NCBI RefSeq assembly: GCF_040655735.1
Contig: NZ_JBFAKK010000011.1
Coordinates: forward strand, 1 to 64,000
Length of the DNA stretch: 64,000 nucleotides
From: Phytomonospora sp040655735
GTDB lineage: Bacteria; Actinomycetota; Actinomycetes; Mycobacteriales; Micromonosporaceae
Reading direction: 5' to 3'
The number at the start of each line of letters is the position of its first letter. The stretch's first letter is position 1. The position numbers were made by a program, and so were the translations under genes. The notes under the pieces are model-generated. The model had not been told where the DNA came from and made no database searches. It saw only the letters and a list, made by a program, of their open reading frames with translations. Shown here one piece after another: positions 51,604 to 59,591 of this stretch.

Positions 51604-53980
51604 GTGAGGGAAGGGGTGTGCGGGGGCGGGGCATGGTGTGCGGCGCGGGGCGGGTGCGTGCGGTGGTGGTGGGGAGGCGGAGGGTGCGCGGCGCTCGGGC
51701 GGTGGGCACGGTTCGCGGTGGTGGCGGGGTGCCGCGTGTACGGTGTCGCGCTGGCCGCAACCCGCTACGACCTCGTCGTCACGGTCAGGCGGGCAGGCCA
51801 GCGCGGGAGCGTGGGGAGCCCTTCAGTTCGCCCACAGCCTCAAGTGCGTTGCGTGCGAGCGCGCGGGGATGCGGGCCCATGTACCAGACGCCAGCCGTCT
51901 GAGACGAGTGGCGGGCGCGCGGGATGCAGGGTGCACTTCCCAACGCCACACCTCAATCTCACCCGCGGGAGCGTGGGGTGGGCGTGCGGGGCGCTGGGTG
52001 CCCCTCCAGGCCACGCGCAACCGCAGTCGCATCGCGTGTTCGCGCTCGGAGTGTGGGGTGGCCTCAGTGGCCTTCCCTGCCGGCCGCCGCAACCTCAACC
52101 GTGTCGTGGTCGGCCGCAGGGTGGCCTTCCAGGCCGCTCACAGCCGCAACCGCGTCGTGAGTGGGCGCTCGGAGTGCGAGTTTCATGTGGCTGGGCCAGG
52201 CGTCCGAGGCCCGTGGCGGGCGAGGGATGCGGGGTGTACTTCCCAACACCACATCCTCGCCTCACTACCTCAGGGAGTGGGGGTGGGCGGCGCTGGGTGC
52301 CCCTCCAGGTCGCTTACATCCTCAGCTGGGCCGTCGATGGGTGCTCGCGGGGTGGAGGCGGGCCCGGACGGGCGTAGGCCGTCGTCAGGATGCTCTCGGT
52401 GGGCGCGTGGGCGCGTGGGCGCGTGGGCGCGTGGGCGCGTGGGCGCGTGGGCGTGGGCGCGTGGGTGCGTGGGTGCCTTGTCGCGCGGGCGCGCGGGGCG
52501 GCTGCGCTGGGCGCCCCTCCAGGCCGCCTACGTCGCCCAACTCGGCCGTCGACGGGCACGCGGGGACGCGGGGACGCAGATATGGGGAACAGCGGTGTGA
52601 ATGGTGTGCGTGGGCGGGTGCACGATGTGTGGTGCCGGCTGGGATGGCTGGACGTGGACGTGCTTGGAGACCCGCCCGCCCCGCCCCCTCACCCCGTCCC
52701 TCGGGCCTCTGCGTGGCGTCGTGGCGCGGCCGGCGTCGGTTGCGGCCTGGGCCGGCCGCGGTCGGACTGTCAGCCACGGCGGAGGGCACGCGAGTGCTGA
52801 GGGTTCCGTTGCGCTGTCAGGTTTCGCGAGTCACTTGGCGCGGTCGGCGACGACCGCTCCCGGGACTGGGTGGCCCACCTGCGAATCCCGGAGACATGTG
52901 GTTCACCCGCCAGGAACATCGGCGCCGCGCGAATGTCATACCCCCTCCGTAGAGTGATTCTTGGGGCCCCTTTGGGGTGCGTGGATGTTTCCGCGAACGC
53001 GTTATCCACAACCGGCGAGTAACACACAGGCTGAGCGCATCGGGGTGGCCGGAGTCTCGATCTCGTGCGACTTTCCGGCCGAGTCGCCGCGATCATGTTG
53101 GTTCGAGGCGCGATTGCGTTGATGCAAGGCTTCGCGGCGGGACTTAAGCCAAGTCCTCGGTCCGACAGGGTTCGCATTCCTCTGTGAACGAGCGCGGGTG
53201 GCGTGATCTTTTCGGTCAGCCGAAGCCGGCCGGCCCACCCCGCTCCAGCCCACCCCGCTCCAGCCGACTTGGCTCGCCGGCCCGGCCCGATGCGCCGCCA
53301 TCCCGCTGGCTCGTGGGTCGGCGGACCTATCGCGCGGAGCTCACGACTCGCGCTCCCGACGATCGAACCCCACCGGCTCAGCGCCCCCATACCGCAGGCC
53401 GCCATGTGTGCAGGTGCGTCCACGTCTTCGCCACCCCTGCCCTGCCTCGACCAACCCTCCTCTACCGCCTCAAGCGCGCACTCAGCCCTGCCCGCCGCCG
53501 CTCCCCGCTGTACCGCGCCACATCGCCCGCTTCGCACTCGGCCCCGCGCCACCCCCACCCCACCCCACTCCCGTCCCGGCGATCCTCGCGCCCCACCCCG
53601 CCCCTGACCCGCCCCCATCCGCCGCTCACTCTCCGTTGCCCCCCTCCTCCCGCGCCGCCCCGCCCATACCCAACCCACCCCGCCCCTCCTCCGCCCGCCC
53701 GCGGCCATTCCAGCCCCGCCCCCACCCCCGGCGCACCCCTCCCCGCCTGCCCGAGCCCGTCCCACCGCCGCCAGCCCTCACCCCCCCCCGCCCGTCTCCA
53801 CCACCTCCACCCCGCCACCACCTCGTCACCCCAGCGACCCAACCCCGCCCCCGCCACCACGCCCGTGACCCGAGTGGACTACTGTCCGTTATCGGTCGGT
53901 GCCAACACGTCGCAGCGTGCTTTGTGCTGAGCAAAATCTGCTAATTCGCCTGCCCGAACGGGTCTATTACCAGGTTCTGC
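51604..53980. other. Repeat-rich intergenic region without convincing genes
   Basis: About 2.4 kb between the tandem terminators and the whiB promoter. Open frames exist on both strands, but they lack SD sites, domain motifs and normal codon-position composition. Contents seen: degenerate 50-75-nt repeats with a CCCCTCCAGGCC core (51.8-52.6 kb), a duplicated stretch (near 51915 and 52220) encoding RDAGCTSQ(R/H)H in one frame, a GGGCGCGT tract (52401-52478), and a C-rich purine-poor stretch (53500-53865). I see no gene in 52600-53500 either. Confidence 0.6.
52401..52478. repeat. GGGCGCGT tandem repeat
   Basis: Six perfect 8-nt GGGCGCGT units (52401-52448), then a 6-nt GGGCGT and further units GGGCGCGT, GGGTGCGT and GGGTGCCT. 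The length could vary by slippage. Confidence 0.9.
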
Positions 53981-54010
53981 TTGACGAAGTGCGGATGACA
54001 CGCGTGTAAT
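53981..54010 (+). promoter_or_regulatory. Candidate whiB promoter
   Basis: TTGACG (53981-53986) and TGTAAT (54005-54010) with an 18-bp spacer, about 126 nt upstream of the whiB ATG. The long leader could host regulation. Confidence 0.35.
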
Positions 54011-54135
54011 TCATCAAAGGGGTGTGACGGAAACCCGTCGCAGTGGACTGCCAACCGCGAGTCGGAAGGCAGTGCCGGCAACAGCGGGGGGTTGGCGCCA
54101 ATTACCGCCGATAGGTGAGCGAGGAGGCGTACATA

Positions 54136-54636
54136 ATGGACGGCCACGACATCCTGGCCGACCTGCTGGGAAGCGTCCCCGAGTGGCAGGAGCGCGCGTT
54201 GTGCGCGCAGACCGACCCGGAGGCGTTCTTCCCGGAGAAGGGGGGCTCGACACGTGAGGCCAAAAGAATCTGCACGCGCTGCGAGGTGACGACCGAATGC
54301 CTCGAGTACGCGATGCAGCACGATGAACGTTTCGGCATCTGGGGTGGCATGTCGGAGCGTGAACGGCGAAAGATCAAAAGGCGCGCCAACGAGGTTCGCC
54401 TGGCGGCCGCGGCCGCGGCGGCGCAAACGGCACCGGTCATGCAGGTCCTTGCACCGGCACCGACCCTGGAGACCGAGCTGAACACCGAGCCGAACATCCA
54501 GCCCGGCGCCCAGTTCGACGCTCAACGCGACAACCAGCTCAACACCCAGCCCGGCACCGAACTCGAGACCGCGTTCGACACCGGGTTCGAAACCAGGTTC
54601 GACAACGAGCAGCAGGCCCCGCCGCAGGCCGCCTAG
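54136..54636 (+). CDS. whiB: WhiB-family iron-sulphur transcription factor (WhiB2-like)
   Basis: This 166-residue protein has the four cluster cysteines in ERALCAQTDPEAFFPEKGG and RICTRCEVTTECLEY, the GIWGGMSERERRKIKRR turn and a basic DNA-binding end. By context (next to fbiA/B, DUF3499 and manB) it matches mycobacterial whiB2/whmD, which controls septation. ATG 54136 follows GAGGAGG at 8 nt. Unusual: about 75 residues of Ala- then Asn/Gln/Thr/Glu-rich tail with NTEPNIQPG and NTQPGTE units after the conserved domain. Confidence 0.93.
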   Translation: MDGHDILADLLGSVPEWQERALCAQTDPEAFFPEKGGSTREAKRICTRCEVTTECLEYAMQHDERFGIWGGMSERERRKIKRRANEVRLAAAAAAAQTAPVMQVLAPAPTLETELNTEPNIQPGAQFDAQRDNQLNTQPGTELETAFDTGFETRFDNEQQAPPQAA

Positions 54637-54670
54637 ACCACAGACCTAGATCCCCGGGGTGGCACGGTGA

Positions 54671-55147
54671 CTACTCCGGCGGGTCGAAGTCGGACGGATC
54701 GATGCCCAGCAGATTGGCGACCTGCTCGGTGAGCACGTCCTTGATCAGGGCGGCGAGTTCATCGCCGTCACCGCGCAGTTCGAGGGGCCTGCGGTACAGC
54801 ACGATCCGCGGCAGCGCCCCGGCGGTACCGGGCTGCGCGGGCAGCAGACGCGCCAAGGGGACCTGACCGTCCTCCAGCACGTCGGTGTCGTACACGTTGA
54901 ACTCACCGGGCACGTCCTCGACGGCGAACTCGACCTCGCGCAACTGCCGCGCGGCCTTGCGATGCTCTTCGGTGTCGCGGCCGACCAGGTGACGTTCCAA
55001 CTGGTCGACCGCCGACAGCACCAGCTCGTCGAAAGTCTCGGCTCGCGTGCGGGCCATCGGCACCGACGCGGGCACCAGGCGACCACGCAGGCCACGGCCG
55101 CGCCGGTCGCGGTGCCCGCGTCGTGCGGGTCGGGGTCCTCGGGTCAT
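54671..55147 (-). CDS. Metallopeptidase-like protein lacking HExxH
   Basis: This 158-residue protein has a basic N-terminus (RRGHRDRRGRGLRGRL), then the zincin-like domain: FDELVLSAVDQLERHL, VEFAVEDVPG, PRIVLYRRPLELR. Where relatives have HExxHHFGI it reads LTEQVANLLGIDPSDFDPP, so the zinc ligands are missing. It corresponds by position to mycobacterial Rv3259. ATG 55147 follows TAGTCT at 6 nt. Proteolytic activity is unlikely. Confidence 0.82.
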   Translation of the reverse strand: MTRGPRPARRGHRDRRGRGLRGRLVPASVPMARTRAETFDELVLSAVDQLERHLVGRDTEEHRKAARQLREVEFAVEDVPGEFNVYDTDVLEDGQVPLARLLPAQPGTAGALPRIVLYRRPLELRGDGDELAALIKDVLTEQVANLLGIDPSDFDPPE

Positions 55148-55153
55148 GTCGCA

Positions 55154-55159
55154 AGACTA
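55154..55159 (-). promoter_or_regulatory. Leaderless -10 box
   Basis: TAGTCT on the - strand, then TGCGAC, then ATG 55147. Confidence 0.5.
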
Positions 55160-55242
55160 GATCCGGCGGTCGAGACGGCCTTACACGGCGCCCGTTCGGC
55201 GTGTCGGACCGATATCGGATGCGGCCGCCGAGCGCGGGACGA

Positions 55243-55248
55243 TACCGT
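55243..55248 (+). promoter_or_regulatory. Leaderless -10 box of the DUF3499 gene
   Basis: TACCGT, then 7 nt, then GTG 55256; same spacing as ispH. Confidence 0.45.
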
Positions 55249-55255
55249 TCGGCCC

Positions 55256-55678
55256 GTGAGGTCACATCGGTTGTGTTCCCGGAACGGCTGCCGCGAAACC
55301 GCGGTCGCCACCTTGACGTACATCTATGTGGACTCCACCGCGGTGGTCGGTCCGCTCTCCACCTCCGATGAGCCCCATTCGTACGACCTGTGCGAGGCGC
55401 ACGCCACCCGGCTCACCGCGCCCCTGGGCTGGGATCTGGTGCGCCACGAAGGGGAGTACGCCACACCCGAGCCGAGCACCGACGACCTCGTCGCGCTCGC
55501 CGAGGCCGTCCGGGAGGCCGCCCGCCCTCGCGACGACACCCCGCCGGAACTGCCCTTCCCCGACCAGCCCGCGCCGCGCCACGCCCCGCCCGCGTCGCAG
55601 CCCCCGCAGCCGGCCGCGCCGCCGCGGGACGCCAACACCGGACGCCGCGGGCATCTGCGGATAGTCGACGACCGCTGA
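55256..55678 (+). CDS. DUF3499 family protein
   Basis: This 140-residue protein has conserved Cys in RLCSRNGC, then VATLTYIYVDSTAVVGPL, EPHSYDLCEAHATRLTAPLG and WDLVRHE. The Cys/His set suggests a zinc ribbon-like fold. It is the neighbour of whiB2 and manB in mycobacteria (Rv3258c) too; function unknown. The C-terminus is Pro/Ala-rich. GTG 55256 is supported by the -10 box and by the conserved start just before the first Cys. Confidence 0.85.
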   Translation: MRSHRLCSRNGCRETAVATLTYIYVDSTAVVGPLSTSDEPHSYDLCEAHATRLTAPLGWDLVRHEGEYATPEPSTDDLVALAEAVREAARPRDDTPPELPFPDQPAPRHAPPASQPPQPAAPPRDANTGRRGHLRIVDDR

Positions 55679-55813
55679 CTCGCCTCGCCCACCTGCGCTG
55701 ACACCCGCCCCCGGAGCCCACCCGGCGGCCGGCACCGGCACCCGCGCTCACCCCTCGCCGCCAGGCAAGGGAGGATGTCAGGGGTCATCGACGCGACACA
55801 GGAGGGGCGACCA

Positions 55814-57175
55814 GTGCCGGATCTGGCCAGCATCGTTAAGGCGTACGACATCCGGGGCACCGTCCCCGGCCAGTTCGACGAAGCGGCGGCGGCCGCACTG
55901 GGATCGGGCTTCGCCGACCTCGTGCGCGGCACCGGCGCCACGAAGGTCGCGGTCGCCCACGACATGCGCGACACCGGCCCCGACCTCGCCCGCGCCTTCG
56001 CCGGCGCGATCACCCGCGCGGGCCTCGACGTGGTCTTCGCCGGCCTCTGCTCCACCGACGAGCTGTACTTCGTCTCCGGGAAACTCGACGTCCCGGGCGC
56101 GATGTTCACCGCCAGCCACAACCCCGCCGAGTACAACGGCATCAAGACCTGCCTCGCCGGCGCGCGCCCGATCAGCCTCGACAGCGGCCTCGCCGACATC
56201 CGCGACCGCGCGCAGGCCATCCTCGACGGCGCCGAGCCCACCACCGCCGATACGCCGGGCACCCTCACCGAGCAGGACTTCCTCGCCGACTACGTCGCGC
56301 ACCTGCGCTCGCTGGTCGACCTCGACGGCATCCGCCCGCTCACCGTCGCCGTCGACGCCGGCAACGGCATGGGCGGCCACACGGTCCCCACCGCCTTCGA
56401 CGGCCTGCCCGTCCGGGTCGTCCCCATGTACTTCGAGCTCGACGGGACCTTCCCCAACCACGAGGCCAACCCGCTGGAGCCGAAGAACCTCGTCGACCTC
56501 CAGAAGAAGGTCGTCGAGGTCGGCGCCGACATCGGCCTCGCCTTCGACGGCGACGCCGACCGCTGCTTCGTCATCGACGAGAAGGGCGACCCGGTCTCCC
56601 CCTCGGCGATCACCGCCCTGGTCGCCACGCGTGAACTCGCCCGCGATCCGGGCGCCACGGTGATCCACAACCTCATCACCTCGCGCGCGGTGCCCGAGAT
56701 CGTCGCCGAGAACGGCGGCACGCCCGTCCGGACCCGCGTCGGCCACTCCTTCATCAAGGCCGAGATGGCGCGCACCAACGCCATCTTCGGCGGGGAGCAC
56801 TCGGCGCACTACTACTTCCGCGACTTCTGGTTCGCCGACACCGGCCTGCTCGCCGCGATGCACACGCTGGCCGCCCTCGGCCGCAGCGAGCTGCCGCTGT
56901 CGGAGCTGGCCGCCGAGTACGAGCGCTATGTCGCCTCCGGCGAGATCAACTCCACCGTCGACGACCAGGCCGCGCGCCTGGCGGCGGTCGAGGAGGCCTT
57001 CGCCGACGCCGAACTCGACCACCTCGACGGCCTCACCATCACCATGTCCGACGGCGCCTGGGCCAACCTGCGCGCCTCGAACACCGAGCCCCTGCTGCGC
57101 CTCAACGTCGAAGCCTCGACGACCGAGGGCATGGAACGTCTCCGCGACGCGGTCCTCGCCATCGTCCGCGGCTGA
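55814..57175 (+). CDS. manB: Phosphomannomutase/phosphoglucomutase
   Basis: This 453-residue alpha-D-phosphohexomutase interconverts hexose 6- and 1-phosphates. Motifs are the phosphoserine loop TASHNPAEYNG, the metal-binding DGDADR, the sugar-binding GGEHSAHYYF, and the phosphate-binding RASNTEPLLRLN. It links to GDP-mannose synthesis with manA and manC. GTG 55814 follows GGAGGGG and gives VPDLASIVKAYDIRG; ATG 55775 is an upstream option. It leads a five-gene cluster to 60782. Confidence 0.94.
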   Translation: MPDLASIVKAYDIRGTVPGQFDEAAAAALGSGFADLVRGTGATKVAVAHDMRDTGPDLARAFAGAITRAGLDVVFAGLCSTDELYFVSGKLDVPGAMFTASHNPAEYNGIKTCLAGARPISLDSGLADIRDRAQAILDGAEPTTADTPGTLTEQDFLADYVAHLRSLVDLDGIRPLTVAVDAGNGMGGHTVPTAFDGLPVRVVPMYFELDGTFPNHEANPLEPKNLVDLQKKVVEVGADIGLAFDGDADRCFVIDEKGDPVSPSAITALVATRELARDPGATVIHNLITSRAVPEIVAENGGTPVRTRVGHSFIKAEMARTNAIFGGEHSAHYYFRDFWFADTGLLAAMHTLAALGRSELPLSELAAEYERYVASGEINSTVDDQAARLAAVEEAFADAELDHLDGLTITMSDGAWANLRASNTEPLLRLNVEASTTEGMERLRDAVLAIVRG

Positions 57176-57203
57176 ACACGAACCACAGGTTTAAGGAGCC
57201 ACA

Positions 57204-57398
57204 GTGACACTCGACGCGAAACTTCTCGAGGTCCTCGCCTGCCCGGCCGAGCATCACGCGCCGCTGACCTACGACGGCGAGGCGCAGACGCTGACCTGCA
57301 CCGAGTGCGCGCGGGTCTTCCCGATCCGCGACGGCATCCCGGTCCTGCTCCTCGACGAGGCCGTGTCCGGCCCCAAGACCTCCGGAGACGAAGCGTGA
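57204..57398 (+). CDS. Trm112/UPF0434 family zinc-ribbon protein
   Basis: This 64-residue protein has LLEVLACPAEHHAPL, LTCTECARVFPIRDGIPVLL. The second half has the CxxC pair; the first CPxC of relatives is CPAEH here, so a Cys is replaced and His may ligate. Trm112 proteins stabilise methyltransferases. GTG 57204 follows AAGGAGCC. Its stop overlaps the next GTG. Confidence 0.88.
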   Translation: MTLDAKLLEVLACPAEHHAPLTYDGEAQTLTCTECARVFPIRDGIPVLLLDEAVSGPKTSGDEA

Positions 57399-58606
57399 AC
57401 AAGCGCATGGACGACGGCACCGCGGGAGTGACCGGCCAGTGCCGGGTCGACGAGGACCGGCTCGGCTCAGCCGAGGCCATCGCCGCCGGCGACCCCGGCG
57501 GGGCGCTGCGCGCGGTCGCCTCGGCGGGCCCGCAGCTTCGTGAGGCCGCCGCCTTGGCGTCCGAGGCGAACCTGGTCTCGCTGGCCGACGAGGGCCGCCC
57601 CCGCGCGGTCGTCGTCGCGGGTGTCGGCACCGCCGCCCGCACCGGCGACATCCTGTCCACAGTGGCCGGACCGCGCGCGCCCGTCCCGGTAGTCGCGCAC
57701 CGCAGCGCCGGCATCCCCGGCTGGGTCGGCGCCGCCGACGTGGTCATCGCCGTCTCCGCGTCCGGACGCAGCCCCGAGGCCCTCGCGGCCGCCGAGGCCG
57801 CCGCCCGGCGCGGTGCGCGCCTGGTCGCCATCGGGGCCCCCGACACCGAGCTCCAGGCGGTCGCCGAGCGCGCCCGCGCGCCCTACATCCCGGTCCCGCG
57901 CCGGGCTCCGGCCCGCATGAGCCTGTGGGCGCTGACGATCCCCGTCCTCATGGCCGCCAAGTCCTTCGGCCTGATCCGCCTCAACGAGGCCGACATCGCC
58001 GAGACCGCCGCGCGCCTCGACGCCGACGCCGAGCGCTGCAAGCCCGACGCCGAGGCCTTCGTCAACCCGGCGAAGTCCCTCGCCCTCGACCTGGCCAACT
58101 CCATCCCGGTCGTGTGGGGTTCCTCTCCGCTCGCGGGCGTGGCCGCCCGCCGCTTCGGCGACATGCTCGCCGCCAACGCCCGCTACCCCGTCGTCGCCGG
58201 TGAGCTCGGCGAGGCCGGACGCGGCCGGGTCGGCCTCCTCGACGGAGTGTTCGGCACCCTCGCCGAGCAGGACCGCGACATCTTCGCCGATCCCGGCGAC
58301 GAGCCGGAGTCGACCCGGATGCGTATCCTCCTCCTGCGCGACGACGGCCTCGACGGCGACGAGTCGGGCACGCCCAAGGACTCCAAGCGGGCCGACGCGG
58401 TGGTCGAGCTGACCGGACGGCGTGGCGTACGATGCGACGTCGTCAACGCCGAGGGCGCCTCTGCCCTTGAGCGGCTCGCGTCGCTGATCGCCGTGCCCGA
58501 CTTCGCGTCGGTGTACCTGGCGCTCGCGCACGGGCTCGACCCGATGTCGGTGCCCGCCGTGTCGGAGATGAAGGAACTGAGCAACGTCATGGAGGACAGC
58601 ACGTGA
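57395..58606 (+). CDS. SIS-domain sugar isomerase (phosphoglucose/phosphomannose isomerase-like)
   Basis: This 403-residue protein has two SIS halves: VVVAGVGTAARTGDIL, DVVIAVSASGRSPEALAAAE and PVVWGSSPLAGVAARRFGDMLAANA, with VAGELGE in place of the Glu-rich region of bifunctional PGI/PMI. Placement beside manB and manA supports a glucose/mannose-6-phosphate isomerase role, unproven. GTG 57395 overlaps the Trm112 stop; the stop overlaps the transporter GTG. One GTCCACWGTGG motif lies at 57655-57665. Confidence 0.82.
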   Translation: MNKRMDDGTAGVTGQCRVDEDRLGSAEAIAAGDPGGALRAVASAGPQLREAAALASEANLVSLADEGRPRAVVVAGVGTAARTGDILSTVAGPRAPVPVVAHRSAGIPGWVGAADVVIAVSASGRSPEALAAAEAAARRGARLVAIGAPDTELQAVAERARAPYIPVPRRAPARMSLWALTIPVLMAAKSFGLIRLNEADIAETAARLDADAERCKPDAEAFVNPAKSLALDLANSIPVVWGSSPLAGVAARRFGDMLAANARYPVVAGELGEAGRGRVGLLDGVFGTLAEQDRDIFADPGDEPESTRMRILLLRDDGLDGDESGTPKDSKRADAVVELTGRRGVRCDVVNAEGASALERLASLIAVPDFASVYLALAHGLDPMSVPAVSEMKELSNVMEDST

Positions 58607-59550
58607 GCGCAAGCGGCGGCACCAAGGCCATCGTGGCCGCACTCGGTGCGAACGCGGGGATCGCGGTCACCAAGTTCATCGCCTACGGTCTGACCGGATC
58701 CTCGTCGATGCTGGCCGAGGGCATTCACTCGGTCGCCGACTCCGGCAACCAGGCCCTGCTGCTGCTCGGCGGCAAGCGCGCCGCCCGCGAGGCGACCCCC
58801 CAGCACCCCTTCGGCTACGGCCGCGAGCGCTACATCTACGCGTTCATCGTGTCGATCGTGCTCTTCAGCGTCGGTGGCCTCTTCGCCTGCTACGAGGGCT
58901 ATCACAAGATCCACGAGACGCTCGAAGGCCACCCCAACGATCTCCTCACGTCGAAGTGGTGGTGGGTGCCGCTGGTGGTGCTCGGCATCGCCATCGGGCT
59001 GGAGACGTACTCGTTTCGCACCGCGATCGTGGAGTCCAACGCCGTGCGCGGCAAGGCCTCCTGGAAGTCCTTCGTCCGCAACGCCAAGGCCCCCGAGCTT
59101 CCGGTCGTCCTGCTGGAGGACCTCGCCGCGCTGGTCGGTCTCTTCCTCGCCCTGCTCGGCGTCGGTCTGACGCTGCTGACCGGTGACGGCATCTACGACG
59201 GCATCTTCACCGTCGCGATCGGCGTGCTGCTGGTCATCGTGGCGATCATTCTGGCGCTGGAGACCAAGAGCCTCCTGCTGGGCGAGTCGGCCACCGAAGA
59301 GCACGTCCGGGCGATCGAGAAGGCCCTGGTCGGCGACGAGGTCGACCACATCATCCACATGAAGACCCTGCACCTGGGACCCGAGGAACTGATGGTCGCC
59401 GCGAAGATCGCCGTGCGGCACGACGAGACCGCGGCCGACATCGCCCGCGGTATCGACAAGGCCGAGGCGCGGGTGCGCGCGGCCGTGCCGATCGCGTGCG
59501 TCATCTACCTCGAACCCGACATCGACCGGGCGGACGCCGCCGCCAAGTAG
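58603..59550 (+). CDS. Cation diffusion facilitator (ZnT9-like)
   Basis: This 315-residue membrane transporter has six helices. Metal-site signatures are SMLAEGIHSVADSGNQALLL (helix 2), PFGYGRERYIYAF and PVVLLEDLAALVGLF (helix 5, ED in place of the usual HxxxD), and a C-terminal domain (HMKTLHLGPEELMVAAKI). It belongs to the SLC30A9-like subgroup. It probably exports Zn or Mn by proton exchange. It is coupled to the SIS gene (GTGA). Confidence 0.88.
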   Translation: MSASGGTKAIVAALGANAGIAVTKFIAYGLTGSSSMLAEGIHSVADSGNQALLLLGGKRAAREATPQHPFGYGRERYIYAFIVSIVLFSVGGLFACYEGYHKIHETLEGHPNDLLTSKWWWVPLVVLGIAIGLETYSFRTAIVESNAVRGKASWKSFVRNAKAPELPVVLLEDLAALVGLFLALLGVGLTLLTGDGIYDGIFTVAIGVLLVIVAIILALETKSLLLGESATEEHVRAIEKALVGDEVDHIIHMKTLHLGPEELMVAAKIAVRHDETAADIARGIDKAEARVRAAVPIACVIYLEPDIDRADAAAK

Positions 59551-59591
59551 TCCGCCGCACCGGCCGACGTTCGCCGAAGGACGAGAGAACC

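Noticed and set aside
52401..52478. GGGCGCGT repeats as a CRISPR array
   Set aside because: Units are 8 nt and contiguous without spacers; no cas genes are present.
51638..52600. A 320-codon + strand frame in the repeat region
   Set aside because: No SD or -10 box, Arg/Gly/Ser composition typical of GC-rich noise, and the repeated units fall in different frames in places; treated as repeats, not a gene.
52770..53765. A 331-codon - strand frame upstream of whiB
   Set aside because: Composition follows the C-rich skew, no domain or start signal, and it crosses the purine-poor tract.
51604..53980. Replication origin or iteron region
   Set aside because: No DnaA-box cluster, no dnaA/dnaN or plasmid rep gene, and the region is GC-rich throughout.
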